Assembly: GCF_020567425.1 (NCBI RefSeq)
Contig: NZ_JAJCVJ010000002.1
Location: 909,068-973,067 of the forward strand
Length of the DNA: 64,000 bases
Source: Salinirubrum litoreum
Lineage (GTDB): Archaea > Halobacteriota > Halobacteria > Halobacteriales > Haloferacaceae
Reading direction: 5' to 3'
Shown: positions 44,295-54,479 of the stretch, one piece after another
Layout of the letters: every line of letters begins with the position of its first letter
Numbering within the stretch: position 1 is the first letter of the stretch
Notes under the pieces: model-generated
Told to the model about the DNA's origin: nothing
What the model saw: only the letters and a program-made list of their open reading frames with translations
Database searches by the model: none
Program-made: the position numbers and the translations under genes

Positions 44295-45683
44295 ATGGTA
44301 CTCGACAATCTCGGCAGTTCTCTCCGTGGGAGCCTCGACAAACTCCGAGGCAAGTCCCGGATCGACGAGGAGGACGTTCAGGAGATCGTCAGGGAGATCC
44401 AGCGATCCCTGCTGTCGGCCGACGTGGAAGTCGATCTCGTGATGGAGCTGTCGGACAACATCAAGAATCGGGCACTGGAGGAGGAACCGCCGGGCGGCAC
44501 CAGCGCGCGGGATCACGTCCTGAAGATCGTCTACGAGGAGATGGTCGACCTCGTCGGGGAGTCGACCGACATCCCGCTGGAACCGCAGACCATCATGCTC
44601 GCCGGGTTGCAGGGCTCCGGGAAGACCACGACTGCGGCGAAGATGGCGTGGTGGTTCTCGAAGAAGGGCCTGCGTCCGGCGGTCATCCAGACCGACACCT
44701 TCCGGCCCGGTGCCTACGATCAGGCGAAGCAGATGTGCGAGAAGGCCGAGGTGGAGTTCTACGGCGACCCCGACGAGTCCGACCCCGTGAAGATCGCTCG
44801 TGAGGGGATGGAAGCGACCTCCGACGCCGAGGTTCACATCGTCGACACCGCCGGTCGCCACGCGCTGGAGGCGGACCTGATCGACGAGATCGAGGAGATC
44901 GAAGGTGCGGTGACGCCGGACCTCTCGCTGCTGGTGCTGGACGCCGCCATCGGGAAGGGCGCGAAGGCGCAGGCCCGCGAGTTCGAGGACTCCATCGGCA
45001 TCGGCGGGGTCGTCATCACGAAACTCGACGGGACCGCGAAGGGTGGCGGTGCGCTGACGGCCGTGAAGGAGACGGGGTCGTCCATCTCATTCCTCGGCAC
45101 GGGCGAGACGGTGCAGGACATCGAGCGGTTCGAGCCGAACGGCTTCATCTCCCGACTGCTCGGCATGGGCGACCTCCAGCAACTCGCAGAGCGCGTCGAG
45201 CGCGCGATGGAGGAGACGCAGGCCGAGGACGACGACTGGGACCCCGAGGACATCATGAAGGGGTCGTTCACGCTGAAGGACATGCAGAAACAGATGGAGG
45301 CGATGAACAAGATGGGGCCGCTGGATCAGGTCATGGACATGATCCCCGGCATGGGCGGCGGGATGATGGACCAGTTGCCCGACGACGCGATGGACGTGAC
45401 GCAGGACCGGATGCGTTCCTTCGACGTGATCATGGACTCGATGACCGACGAGGAGTTGGAGAACCCCCGGATCGTCGGGGCCGAGCGCGTGCGCCGGATC
45501 GCCCGCGGAAGCGGACAAGAGGAGGACGTGGTGCGTGAACTGCTCCAGCAGCACAAGATGATGGAGCGAACCCTGAAGCAGTTCCAGGGGATGGGCGACG
45601 GCGACATGCAGCGGATGATGAAGAAGCTCCAGAACCAGGGCGGCGGTGGCGGTATGGGCGGCATGGGTCCCTTCGGCGACTGA
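44295..45683 (+). CDS. srp54: Signal recognition particle 54 kDa protein
   Basis: 462 residues. NG domain with P-loop G104-LQGSGKTTT (K110), [23 protein letters not shown] and [13 protein letters not shown]. The C-terminal M domain is Met-rich (about 300-460, [29 protein letters not shown]) and binds signal sequences and 7S RNA, with a terminal Gly/Met tail. It targets membrane and secreted proteins to the translocon. It is the last gene of the block; a long non-coding stretch follows. Confidence 0.97.
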   Translation: MVLDNLGSSLRGSLDKLRGKSRIDEEDVQEIVREIQRSLLSADVEVDLVMELSDNIKNRALEEEPPGGTSARDHVLKIVYEEMVDLVGESTDIPLEPQTIMLAGLQGSGKTTTAAKMAWWFSKKGLRPAVIQTDTFRPGAYDQAKQMCEKAEVEFYGDPDESDPVKIAREGMEATSDAEVHIVDTAGRHALEADLIDEIEEIEGAVTPDLSLLVLDAAIGKGAKAQAREFEDSIGIGGVVITKLDGTAKGGGALTAVKETGSSISFLGTGETVQDIERFEPNGFISRLLGMGDLQQLAERVERAMEETQAEDDDWDPEDIMKGSFTLKDMQKQMEAMNKMGPLDQVMDMIPGMGGGMMDQLPDDAMDVTQDRMRSFDVIMDSMTDEELENPRIVGAERVRRIARGSGQEEDVVRELLQQHKMMERTLKQFQGMGDGDMQRMMKKLQNQGGGGGMGGMGPFGD

Positions 45684-45965
45684 ACTGTCCGAGCGGTTCG
45701 GTTTCGGCGGTTGCGCTTCTGTAGACCGGGACTGGGGTTGTGATGGTACTGTAGATCGTGTCGACGACAGCTACTGCACCGCGAACCGTGACCGCGACAG
45801 CACCAGCACCGCTACTCGTGCGAGCGCGAGGAACCGCATCCGCGACCGCGACAGCAACCGCACCTCGGTCCTCCCCAGCCTCGGCGGGCGCACGAGAGCG
45901 CCCGCCTCCCTCGCGCGCGTTCCTCGCGCACGCCGGATTCTCGGTGAAAGCGCACGCAACATTCG

Positions 45966-46142
45966 TCACCCAACCACGCGACGACAGCCCGGAATCCGAC
46001 CGGATGCGATCTGCTGGCGACCGGAACCGAGCAGTGTCCGAACACCGTGAGGACCTGCTCGCAGTTCGGTCGCCAGCAGTCGGGGAGGGCTGGGGAGTAC
46101 GAGCGAACCGGATTCCAAACTCACAGACAACTCGATGGGTGA
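45966..46142. repeat. Large diverged inverted repeat
   Basis: Matching blocks on both arms in reverse order: TCACCC (45966) with GGGTGA (46137), GGAATCCG (45991) with CGGATTCC (46109), a perfect 13-bp CTGCTGGCGACCG (46011) with CGGTCGCCAGCAG (46067), and CGAGCAG (46028) with CTGCTCG (46055). Spacings differ between arms, so the arms are related by descent rather than forming one perfect stem. Confidence 0.7.
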
Positions 46143-46175
46143 CCACCAATGACGACACGATGGTTCGCAGAATCG

Positions 46176-46533
46176 GGTGGGACTGAAAGGGGCCGCGGTC
46201 CCGCGAGCCTGCGAGGGGGACGTTGGAGAGCGAAGCTCTCCAGAACTCTCGACCCTCCCCCGACGCCGGTAGCCGGGCGGGACCGGGGGTCCCGCTGGAA
46301 ACCGGCGCGCCGCGCCGGTGGCAGAGCGAGACCTCCGGTCTCGCCAGCAGTCGGGCGACTCCCGTGTCGCCCGACGACACGGGACTGAACGAGAGCGTGA
46401 GCGAAGCGAGCGCTCTCGTGAGGGAAGCGCGTGGTTCGAGAGACGCCAAGGGCGTCTCTCGTCATCACGAGAGAGCTTCGCTCTCTCGAACGACACCAAG
46501 TCGCGGGTGGTCGAGAGCGCGGGGGCTTTCACC
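46176..46533. repeat. Cluster of short perfect hairpins flanked by GGTGGGACTGAAAGGGG and GGGGGCTTTCACC
   Basis: Perfect stems, with loops of 3-13 bases: 46225-46241 (7 bp), 46277-46295 (8 bp), 46301-46319 (8 bp), 46326-46344 (8 bp), 46350-46375 (10 bp), 46389-46419 (9 bp), 46437-46461 (11 bp) and 46468-46488 (9 bp). The 46350-46375 stem competes with 46361-46369/46375-46383. GTTCGAGAGA (46434-46443) pairs with TCTCTCGAAC (46482-46491), enclosing the last two hairpins. GCGAAGC, a known ultra-stable DNA mini-hairpin, occurs directly or as its complement three times. Confidence 0.8.
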
Positions 46534-46634
46534 TGTTGTTGTTCACGACCGATTCATCCGACTCGTCCACGTTCGACTCGACCACGCTCACGTTCGAGAG
46601 GCAGGCATATCCGGACAGGCCCGAACACCCAGCC

Positions 46635-47006
46635 ATGTCACGCGACGAGACGAACGTCTACGGCGACCCCCTCGCACTCTGCGGCGACGACCCGACGACC
46701 GGCTACCTCCGGGACGGACACTGCCGGCATCTGCGCCGGGACCCCGGCAGACACGAGGTCTGTGCGGTCCTGACCGACGAGTTCTTGCAGTACAGCAAAG
46801 CGCAGGGCAACGACCTCGTGACACCCCGCCCCGAGTTCGACTTCCCCGGATTGGAGTCGGGCGACCGCTGGTGTCTCTGCGTCCCGCGCTGGGTGGAGGC
46901 CCACGAAGCCGACTCTGCGCCGCCGGTGGTGCTAGCGGCGACCAGCGAGGCAGTGCTGGACGACGTGTCGCTGGCGACGCTGGAAGCGTACGCGTACGAG
47001 GAGTGA
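46635..47006 (+). CDS. DUF2237 family protein
   Basis: 123 residues. NVYGDPLALCGDDPTTGYLRDGHC, HEVCAVLTDEFLQYSKAQGNDL, and PRPEFDFPGLESGDRWCLCVPRW, quoted in parts, are the conserved core of DUF2237, with cysteines in the usual places (LCG, HC, VCAV, WCLC). The family is widespread in bacteria and halophiles; its function is unknown, but the cysteines suggest metal or thiol chemistry. It is the last ordinary gene before the toxin operon and converges with it. Confidence 0.9.
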   Translation: MSRDETNVYGDPLALCGDDPTTGYLRDGHCRHLRRDPGRHEVCAVLTDEFLQYSKAQGNDLVTPRPEFDFPGLESGDRWCLCVPRWVEAHEADSAPPVVLAATSEAVLDDVSLATLEAYAYEE

Positions 47007-47020
47007 GAGGTGGTCGAGCG

Positions 47021-47758
47021 CTACGTCGTGCCCGAACGAGTCCCGTTCGTTCCGTCTTCGAGGTGTCGCTCTATCGCACGCAGTGTCTCCACGTCCCTGT
47101 CCAGTGGGTCTTCGGTGGCGACGAGAGCAATCGACCCGCCTTCGAGTTCACGCACCTCGGCCGCCGGAGCCGAGACGAACCGGTCACGGCCGACCTGATC
47201 GACGAAGGTCTCGGGGAAGACAGTGAGCCAATCGAGGTTTGGAATCCGGCCCTCGGTGATCGTCTCCCGCGTCGGATGCTCGTCGAGTACTCGTGGCGAT
47301 GTGGCCGGGAACGCGTACGAGTACACTGGCTCAGCCGCCACAGACACGGTGGTCGCCAGATCGACCAGTCGCTGTCGACTGGCGACGATAGCCTCGGATG
47401 GGTGGATATCATCTCTGAAGAGAGAGGCCGAAATTCGGAGGTGATATGCGGGTGTCAGCGGGACCGTCGGATCGGGAGCGTAGAGCCGACTGACGACCCC
47501 GATGTCACCGTATTCGAGCGTACTCGACGAATCGACGCCACCGAGCTGTGCGTCTCCTGAATCGAGTAGTTCCTCTGCTAATGCGGCCACTGTAGTGGCC
47601 TGCTGGTGTCCGTGCTTGCCGTGTGGATAATACACGTCGCCGGCGTCGGTTTCCGGGAATCCGAGGCACTCCGCGAGTCGGTGGATTAGACTGCGGGCGT
47701 GAGACTCGTACTCGTCTGACGGGAACAACCCCCAGATGTGGATCGACTCGTAGCTCAT
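47021..47758 (-). CDS. Immunity-type protein, third gene of the toxin operon
   Basis: 245 residues, no membrane span or signal, so cytoplasmic. N-terminus SYESIHIWGLFPSDEYESHA; a C-terminal block reads WLTVFPETFVDQVGRDRF, then APAAEVRELEGGSIALVATEDP, a pattern I associate with Imm52/DUF3396-like immunity proteins of polymorphic toxin systems. That assignment is tentative. It lies 181 bases after the preceding immunity-like gene on the same strand and may protect against this toxin or a related one. Function is inferred mainly from position. Confidence 0.65.
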   Translation of the reverse strand: MSYESIHIWGLFPSDEYESHARSLIHRLAECLGFPETDAGDVYYPHGKHGHQQATTVAALAEELLDSGDAQLGGVDSSSTLEYGDIGVVSRLYAPDPTVPLTPAYHLRISASLFRDDIHPSEAIVASRQRLVDLATTVSVAAEPVYSYAFPATSPRVLDEHPTRETITEGRIPNLDWLTVFPETFVDQVGRDRFVSAPAAEVRELEGGSIALVATEDPLDRDVETLRAIERHLEDGTNGTRSGTT

Positions 47759-47939
47759 AGCTCTTCTATCTCGATCAGTTCGGCTTGCGAGTGCTACCGC
47801 AAGGCCGTCTCCGGTGGTTGGATCCTCCCGGTGGGCTATCTGTCTCCGAGACGGTGTACAGTGGCGGGTTGATCGACACCGAACGAGTCAGGGAGGCTGT
47901 GAGTGTCGACGACAGATAGCCGACCTCGTCCCTCCTTGG

Positions 47940-49118
47940 CTACCGCCGCCCTGCTCCTTTGAGTAGCTGAATCGTGTCCACCGGGAGTGCCGATAGCGTG
48001 TCGTCGAACGTTCCACCGTCGGTTCGGTCTTGCACGACGACGAGTTTTCTGAGTAGCGAGCCGTCTCGATACGCCGTGGCGGCGTCTTCGACGACGCTGT
48101 CGTCGTAGTGGTCACGCCATCGAGCTTCGTCCAATGCGGCTTCTATCCAATCGTCCGACAAGATTCGTCCTGCCTCGCGCTCGGGCACGTCGTCGGCCGT
48201 GATATCTCCGCGACCGGACTGGTACATCCGAGCGACGATGACCGGTATTCCGTCCTCGTCGCGTTCGAGGTCGAAGAAGCCGACTCGGCTGGTAGCCGTC
48301 ACGTCACTCACGTCTACGTCGAGTCGGCGGTCGTCGTCGGGAACCGCTTCTTGTACGAGGTATTTCGGGACTCGCGCGGAGTCGACCGCCACGTGTACGT
48401 CGTGTCGTCGAGCGAGAAGTACGAGCGCACAGAGCGACCGAAGTACGTACTTCCGGGGCTCGTCCGGGTCTGTGTCGCGCTCGACGTAGAATTCGAGCAG
48501 TTCTCCGATGGCCGACTCTGCGGCCTCTTCGTCGCCACCGTCGAGCGCCCGGTAGAACTCCGGGATCACCTGCCAGTACCGACTCGGATCGCTCAGTGTC
48601 TCGACGGTCTCCACAAGCTTCGAGAGCCACTCGGATGCACGTTCGTCGTCCAGCACGAGAGCGGCCTTGACTCGGGTCTGATAGTAACTGGCGACGGAGT
48701 CCGGATACTCGTCGGCGAACTCGTCGAGGTACGCTTCGTCCAACGCCACGGCGTCACGTGCGATCCCGGTCGATAGCTTCTCGTCTCGACTCAACAGCGC
48801 CGTCGTCAGCGCCTCGGAGAGTTTTCGTGGCTCGGCTTCCCAGACCATTCGCTCCCGGCTGTCGCGTCTGAGTCGCCCCGACACCACTCTCTCGTAGTGG
48901 AGGGACGCGGCGGTTCCGAACCATCGACGAGACTGACTCACCGCTCCGAGAAGCGCCGCAGTACAGGCCAACTGCTCGTAGGCCTTGGCGGCGCTGTACG
49001 CGAATCCGGGGACGCCGTCGACCGGCACCTTGTCCTCGTTCCAGAGTCGGCCCATCCGGCGGACCTCCGCTTCACTCCGTTCGAGGTGGTCTCTGAGCGT
49101 CTCGTCTGTGAAGGTCAT
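47940..49118 (-). CDS. Putative immunity protein with nuclease-like C-terminus
   Basis: 392 residues, cytoplasmic. The first 265 residues are all-helical with [39 protein letters not shown] and [26 protein letters not shown], reminiscent of Imm49-type immunity proteins. The last 110 residues resemble the C-terminal nuclease of the upstream toxin: [14 protein letters not shown] matches [23 protein letters not shown] matches NDWIDDAFN, and LVVVQD matches VIVVQD. The catalytic Glu and Lys are replaced (A296, M298). Its ATG overlaps the toxin stop by four bases, the usual toxin-immunity order. Confidence 0.75.
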   Translation of the reverse strand: MTFTDETLRDHLERSEAEVRRMGRLWNEDKVPVDGVPGFAYSAAKAYEQLACTAALLGAVSQSRRWFGTAASLHYERVVSGRLRRDSRERMVWEAEPRKLSEALTTALLSRDEKLSTGIARDAVALDEAYLDEFADEYPDSVASYYQTRVKAALVLDDERASEWLSKLVETVETLSDPSRYWQVIPEFYRALDGGDEEAAESAIGELLEFYVERDTDPDEPRKYVLRSLCALVLLARRHDVHVAVDSARVPKYLVQEAVPDDDRRLDVDVSDVTATSRVGFFDLERDEDGIPVIVARMYQSGRGDITADDVPEREAGRILSDDWIEAALDEARWRDHYDDSVVEDAATAYRDGSLLRKLVVVQDRTDGGTFDDTLSALPVDTIQLLKGAGRR

Positions 49119-52100
49119 TTGGTTACTTCACCCGTTCGGATGATACTCACTCTATCGATACCGTAGTCGTTGAGTCCACGAGTCAGCGTCTTGGTGGTGC
49201 GTCCGTCCTGCACGACGATGACCTCTTTCCGGTAGCTATCGGTCTGAATGGCTGTTCTGACCTCGTCGTAGCCATCGAACTCGCCGTCCGCGATTTCGTC
49301 GTTGAACGCGTCGTCGATCCAGTCGTTGGTCATCTGGCGAGCGTCTTCTCCACTGTCGAGTTCACGAGTCGACCCGAGAAGTCCCTTCCCCGGAGTGTCG
49401 GACTTTCTCGTGAACTTCACCTCTGTCACGACGATGTTACCGTCGTTGTCCCTGGCAATGAGGTCGATGCCGGGATCGGTACCGCCTTTCTCGTCGGCGT
49501 AGAGTACATCCCAGCCGCGACGTTCGACGAGTTTGGGAGCGATGTCTGCCTCGACAACGTCCGAGCCGATCTGTTGACTGGAGAGGTCACGAAGCTCCTC
49601 GACGGAGTCTACCGCATCACTGTTGTCGAGATAGAATCGTTCGGTGTCGTCCGGGTAGCCGAGTTCCGTCTCGATACCGTACTTTTCACCGTCGATTTTT
49701 ACCTCGCCGTCGACACGCCTGACCGCCGAGACGGTGTCGAGATCATCGATAGCTTTGAGTCCCGTTTCGGGGACGTTACTCTGGACCAGCCGGCCGAATT
49801 CGTCGGTGTCGAGGCGCTCCGCGAGGCTGGATCGAACGTCCGAATCGACGCGCCACATGGGCGCGTCGAGATCGGTCTGGACGCTACACTGCTGGATAGT
49901 CGATGTCGAGAGCGAGAACTGCCGATCCGGTGTGACTCCCGCTCCGGCACCGACGCCAGTCACCGTGAGACCACAACTGTAGTCCAGTGCGTCTCGAAGC
50001 CCATCGTCGTCGAGTCTCGCCGCGCTCACGGCCGCGTCCGGGTCACCGTCGAGAACTTGACTGAGTTGCGCACGCCTGTCGGCGTCCAGTTCGGCGTACC
50101 GGAGTGCGAGTACAGAGCGAGTCCGAACGTCGATATCGAAGTTCGTCAGATCATCGAGCGTCGCCTGATCTAATCGCCGAACCGCACTCGCGGTGTCGGA
50201 GCCGCCCTGTGCGACCGCTCTCGCGAGGCGTCGTTGCTCGAGGTCAGACAGCTCACCGATGTCTGCGTCGGCACCCCGGGTCGTCCGCCACAGCCGGTAG
50301 ACTTGGCCGACATTGCTCGCTTCGCCGAGGTAACTCCCCGGCACGTCGTCCGCACTCCGCACGATAGTCGTCGCAACGCGCGTCTTCGCGGCGTCACCCA
50401 GATCGTCGATCTTCGTCAGCACCGAGCCGACTCGCGTACTCCGGATCGAGTCGCTGATGCGCTGGACCGTCCGGGTGCTCTTGATCGCCTTCGCGGCCGA
50501 GGCACCGACGAGCGCCTTCGCCACGAAGCCCATCGCGTAGCCGGCGTACCAACTCGCCCGGAAGTCGTCGTACAGCGCCGCCCCCCGATCGTAGGGGTTG
50601 TTCCGCTCCATCTTCGACTGGAACGAGTCGATGGCGGCGTTGACGATGCGTTCGACCAACTGCGGGCTGAGGTCGTTCACCAGCGCCAGCAGTTGCTGGA
50701 TCGTGTCCACGAAGAACAACGGATCGTCCAGCACCTGCTGGATCAGGTCGATCACGTTCGTCGCCACCGCGCCGAGACTCGCAGAGAAGCCGGACAACGA
50801 GCCGAGGTTCGCGGCGATGGCCGACGTGAAGATGGTGTCAGAGCCGAGTCGCCCGGCGAGGTTGCCGAAGAAGTTGGCCCGTTCGAGGCCGACCGTCTCC
50901 TTCAGGTTGCCGTGGACGTCTTCGGCCGTGACCGTCACCGAGGTCCCGGTGAAACTGTCGAGGATGGTCTCGCCGGCCCCGGTCGAGAAGCGCCAACTGA
51001 CGCTGACGGCGTCGGCACCGTCTGCGGTGGTGCTAAACCGCTCCGTGCCGGCCTTCACCAGCGCGGTGCTGGCGACGCCCGAAGCGTCACTCACCGACCA
51101 CAGCAGGTAGTAGGTCGTGTCGAAGCTGAACGCGGGCTTGTAGAAGTTCGCCCGGATCACCTCGACGTCCGGTCCCTGATAGTCGTGGAGCGTCGGGTCG
51201 GTCCCGATGTCGATCTCACGAGCGTCGCTGATCCCGTCGCCGTCGGTGTCGGCGCTCGTCGGGTCGGTCGCGTTCCGTCGCTCCGCGCCGTCGTCCAGTC
51301 CGTCCTCGTCGGTGTCGGCTGAGAGCGGATCGGTCGAGACGTTGTACTCGGTCAGCGCGTCACCGATCTCGTCCGGTGACTCGGCGTTCAGTGCCTGTCG
51401 CGCGGCGTCGGGACTCGTGGCGACAGTGACCTGTGAGGACTCGGTGAGTTCCTCGGCGTCCGAGAGACCGTCGTCGTCCGAGTCGACCTCGGTCGGATCG
51501 GAGTTCAGGGCGTAGTACTCGCCGTAGCGCGTCTCCAGCGGGTCGCCGACCTCCTGTCCGTCGGGGATGCCGTCACCGTCGGTGTCCGCGTCGTAGGGGT
51601 CGGTTTTCAGCGTCTCGCCGATCCCGGTGCGGATGCCGGCGCGTTCGAGGTTGTCCGAGAGTCCGTCACCGTCGGAGTCCTGAATGCCGGTCGTGTTGTT
51701 GGCGACACGTGAGAACACCTGCGGGAGGTCGCTCGCGTCGTCCACGCGGTTGTACTCGCCGCCGGTGATCTGTGCGATGTCCCGGAGGAGCACGTCGTCC
51801 GGCGCGCCGAAGCCGATCGTGTAGATCGTGATGTTACGGTCTGCGGCGCGTTCTGCGGCCCGTCTCGCGGGCGCTCTCGCGGCCCGGCCGTCGGTCAGGA
51901 GCACCTCGATCTTCGCCCGCGAGTCGTTGCTGTTGCGGTCGAACTCGCGGTTGGCGGCGTCGATGCCGTCGCCGATGTCGGTGCCGCCGGAGGCGTCGAG
52001 GCGGTCCACACTGCGGTTGACCGCGTCGAAGTCCGTCGTCAGCGACTGGCTGACGAAGGCGTTCGAGTCGAAGTCGACCACGCCGGCGCGGTCACCCTCG

Positions 52101-54337
52101 ATCAGTGCGCCGACGAACCGCTTCGAGGCGGTCTTCCGGAAGCCGTTCGGGTCGTTGCCGCCCATCGACCCCGAGGAGTCGATGGTGAAGACGACGTCCA
52201 CGAACTGCTGGGTCGCGTTGCCGCTCCCACGGTTGCTCGGCAGGTCGGCGCTGAACAGCGATCCCCAGTTCGCCACGTCGAACACGACGAACGTCGAGAA
52301 GTGCGGGGTCGTCCCCGTCACCGTGTTCGACTCGGGATCGACCGTCGACTCGACCGGCACGAACGTCTGTGCCGACCGGTTGTAGGTGAACATCCGGAGG
52401 TTCGACTCGTTGTCGACCCGCCCGGCGTCGTACTCGATGGTGACGTTCGCCGACTCGAACTCGCGGCTCGAGTCCAGTGAGACCAGCGGCGAGACGCTCG
52501 CGTTCTGCACGCTTCCCGCGTCGAAGCGCGTCCGGTCGTCACGCTCGATGGTGACGCCGGCCGCGACCGCGCCCTGTCCGTCGAGCGAGACGGTGGTGCC
52601 GAGCGACTCGTTTGCGGTCGTGGAGGTGAACGTCTCCTCGCCGTCCGGCACCCCGTCGCCGTCGCTGTCGGGGTCGAGTGGGTCACTGCCGAGGCGCACC
52701 TCCTCGCCGTCGAGGAGTCCGTCGCCGTCGGTGTCCGGGTTCGTGACGTTCGTCCCGTACTCGTCGACCTCCTCGCCGTCCGACAGCATGTCGAGGTCGG
52801 TGTCCGGCACGGTCGGTTCGGTGCCCAACTCGGCCTCGCGGCTGTTCGACAGTCCGTCGCCGTCGGGGTCTTCGGCCCCGTCGAGGGTGCCGTCGTCGTC
52901 GGTGTCGGCGTCGGTCGCGTTCACCGCGGAGAAGGCGGTCTCGAAGGCGTCGGAGAGCCCGTCGCCGTCGGTGTCGGCCGTGAAGGAGTCGGTGCCGTAG
53001 ACGTACTCGCCGTAGGTCGGGAGCGTGTCGTTGTCGAAGTCCTCGCGGCCGTCACGGACGCCGTCGTCGGCTTCGTCCGTGGCGGTGCGGTTCGAGTCGC
53101 TGTCCGGGTCGAGCGGGTCGGTCTCGGTGACCGACTGCTCGTAGACGCCCGGCAGACCGTCGCCGTCGAGTCGGAGCAGGTCGAAGCCGACCTCCGGGTC
53201 GCCGCCGGTGTCTACCGACTCGCCGTCGTCCTCCTCGTCACCGTCGTCTTCTTCGTCGTCCTCACCGTCGTCTTCCTCGTCCTGCTCGTCGTCTTCGTCG
53301 TTTTCGTCGTCGTCACCCTCACCCGGTGGGCCGTTCCCGTTTCCGGGACCCTCACCCGGTGGGCCGTTCCCGTTTCCGGGACCCTCACCCGGTGGGCCGT
53401 TCCCGTTTCCGGGACCGGCACTGCTCGACAGGTCGCCGGACTCGTCCGACTCGGTGGATTCGTCGTCACCGACGAACGTGCTGTACTGCGTGCCGGGATC
53501 GACCACGGTGACATTGATCCGGTTCAGATCGGCGGTGACGTTCACCGCCGTCCGGAACGTCGTCTCGCTCGCGGTCGTGTTGCCCGTCAGGGGGACCGTC
53601 GCCCGCGTCTCGCCGTTGACCGAGACGGTGGCGTTGTCCAGTTCGTAGGGCCGAACGTCGAACACCGTGCCACGAACGACGTAGCTGATCGTTCCCTCGT
53701 GTCGCGGATCGGGGCGACTCGTGATCGTCACCTGCGGGTCGGTGGCGGCGTCGACCACGTCGAGTGCGGTCTGTGCCTCGCGCCACGCGGTCGCGTACTG
53801 CGCGATGGCGGCCGGACTCGACTGCTCGCGCAGTTTGTCACCCTGCTCGAGTCGCCGGTCGGCGCGAGTGAGTGCGGCTTCGACCGCCTCGCGGTCGTAC
53901 TCGATCCCGCGTTCGTCGGCGAGTCGGGCGGCACGCTCGGCGTCCGCGATTGCCGTCGCCGCCAGCGCCCGGTCCGACACCGCGAGCTGTGCGCCGACCT
54001 CGCCCGCCTCGGACGTGCTCCCGGCCGCGACCCGCTTGTCGGCGTCGAACGACGGCTCGCGCGTCCGGTTGTCGTCGAGATAGCCGGCGAACGTCGATTG
54101 CAGCGTCGATTCCAGTTCGGCCTTCCGCGTCTCGTTCGGGAAGGTCGTCTCGTTCAGCGCACGGGCGGCCGCCAGTCGTGCGTCGGTGGAGGACACGTCC
54201 GCAGAGACCGACGGAACGCCCGGCGCGTTCCCGGCCTCGTCGTCGTGATTCCCCAGCGCGACGACGGGTGCGACGGTCCCGGAGACCATCAGCACCGCCA
54301 GCGCGAGTGCGATCAGTTTCGTGCCACGGTTCGGCAT
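49115..54337 (-). CDS. Giant secreted polymorphic-toxin-like protein with VWA, TSP3 repeats and C-terminal nuclease
   Basis: 1740 residues. Sec signal (1-28); helical segment (about 40-190); beta domain (about 195-290); three copies of an 11-residue Gly/Pro/Asn repeat and a highly acidic run (about 305-378); calcium-type TSP3 repeats DxDxDGxxDxxE (about 380-590 and 890-1085); VWA domain with MIDAS D720 ([10 protein letters not shown], about 715-880); hydrophobic/pre-toxin region (about 1150-1300, [16 protein letters not shown]); helical part; C-terminal PD-(D/E)XK nuclease (about 1590-1740) with D1625, E1639 and K1641. It is likely displayed or secreted to deliver the nuclease into other cells. 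Immunity-like genes follow. No secretion machinery is adjacent. Confidence 0.85.
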   Translation of the reverse strand: MPNRGTKLIALALAVLMVSGTVAPVVALGNHDDEAGNAPGVPSVSADVSSTDARLAAARALNETTFPNETRKAELESTLQSTFAGYLDDNRTREPSFDADKRVAAGSTSEAGEVGAQLAVSDRALAATAIADAERAARLADERGIEYDREAVEAALTRADRRLEQGDKLREQSSPAAIAQYATAWREAQTALDVVDAATDPQVTITSRPDPRHEGTISYVVRGTVFDVRPYELDNATVSVNGETRATVPLTGNTTASETTFRTAVNVTADLNRINVTVVDPGTQYSTFVGDDESTESDESGDLSSSAGPGNGNGPPGEGPGNGNGPPGEGPGNGNGPPGEGDDDENDEDDEQDEEDDGEDDEEDDGDEEDDGESVDTGGDPEVGFDLLRLDGDGLPGVYEQSVTETDPLDPDSDSNRTATDEADDGVRDGREDFDNDTLPTYGEYVYGTDSFTADTDGDGLSDAFETAFSAVNATDADTDDDGTLDGAEDPDGDGLSNSREAELGTEPTVPDTDLDMLSDGEEVDEYGTNVTNPDTDGDGLLDGEEVRLGSDPLDPDSDGDGVPDGEETFTSTTANESLGTTVSLDGQGAVAAGVTIERDDRTRFDAGSVQNASVSPLVSLDSSREFESANVTIEYDAGRVDNESNLRMFTYNRSAQTFVPVESTVDPESNTVTGTTPHFSTFVVFDVANWGSLFSADLPSNRGSGNATQQFVDVVFTIDSSGSMGGNDPNGFRKTASKRFVGALIEGDRAGVVDFDSNAFVSQSLTTDFDAVNRSVDRLDASGGTDIGDGIDAANREFDRNSNDSRAKIEVLLTDGRAARAPARRAAERAADRNITIYTIGFGAPDDVLLRDIAQITGGEYNRVDDASDLPQVFSRVANNTTGIQDSDGDGLSDNLERAGIRTGIGETLKTDPYDADTDGDGIPDGQEVGDPLETRYGEYYALNSDPTEVDSDDDGLSDAEELTESSQVTVATSPDAARQALNAESPDEIGDALTEYNVSTDPLSADTDEDGLDDGAERRNATDPTSADTDGDGISDAREIDIGTDPTLHDYQGPDVEVIRANFYKPAFSFDTTYYLLWSVSDASGVASTALVKAGTERFSTTADGADAVSVSWRFSTGAGETILDSFTGTSVTVTAEDVHGNLKETVGLERANFFGNLAGRLGSDTIFTSAIAANLGSLSGFSASLGAVATNVIDLIQQVLDDPLFFVDTIQQLLALVNDLSPQLVERIVNAAIDSFQSKMERNNPYDRGAALYDDFRASWYAGYAMGFVAKALVGASAAKAIKSTRTVQRISDSIRSTRVGSVLTKIDDLGDAAKTRVATTIVRSADDVPGSYLGEASNVGQVYRLWRTTRGADADIGELSDLEQRRLARAVAQGGSDTASAVRRLDQATLDDLTNFDIDVRTRSVLALRYAELDADRRAQLSQVLDGDPDAAVSAARLDDDGLRDALDYSCGLTVTGVGAGAGVTPDRQFSLSTSTIQQCSVQTDLDAPMWRVDSDVRSSLAERLDTDEFGRLVQSNVPETGLKAIDDLDTVSAVRRVDGEVKIDGEKYGIETELGYPDDTERFYLDNSDAVDSVEELRDLSSQQIGSDVVEADIAPKLVERRGWDVLYADEKGGTDPGIDLIARDNDGNIVVTEVKFTRKSDTPGKGLLGSTRELDSGEDARQMTNDWIDDAFNDEIADGEFDGYDEVRTAIQTDSYRKEVIVVQDGRTTKTLTRGLNDYGIDRVSIIRTGEVTK
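53316..53414 (-). repeat. 33-bp perfect tandem repeat inside the giant toxin gene
   Basis: Three identical copies starting at 53316, 53349 and 53382, encoding [11 protein letters not shown] three times. The copies are identical at DNA level, so the array is recent and may vary in number between strains without changing frame. Confidence 0.9.
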
Positions 54338-54357
54338 CGTGTAGACGAGTCGTCAAA

Positions 54358-54368
54358 TGTATCTTAAA
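54358..54368 (-). promoter_or_regulatory. TATA box of the toxin operon
   Basis: TTTAAGATACA on the minus strand, 21-31 bases before the toxin ATG, in an AT-rich pocket of a GC-rich spacer; it fits a leaderless transcript. Confidence 0.55.
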
Positions 54369-54479
54369 TCTATGGGTGTGAGATAGTTCGTTGAACAGTG
54401 TGATCGAACAGACTACGACGAACTCGGGTGAAACGATCCTCGGAGGGGACTCGAATCGCCGGCAGACGCCGGGGTCGAC

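Larger units (their letters stand above)
45684..46634. other. 951-base non-coding, structure-rich region after srp54
   Basis: Every long frame here is arginine/serine-rich and lacks the acidic bias of haloarchaeal proteins, so no gene is called. The first half holds a 9-bp hairpin (45883-45891 with 45898-45906) and a large diverged inverted repeat. The second half is a string of short perfect hairpins. It could be a mobile non-coding element, a structured RNA gene, or both; no known RNA family is recognised. Confidence 0.7.

Noticed and set aside
46176-46192. GGTGGGACTGAAAGGGG resembles the end of some CRISPR repeats
   Set aside because: It occurs once in full, with no regularly spaced copies and no cas genes in the window.
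45684-46634. Several open frames of 60-340 codons in the region after srp54
   Set aside because: All are rich in Arg, Ser and Pro, overlap one another on both strands and run through the hairpins; none resembles a haloarchaeal protein.
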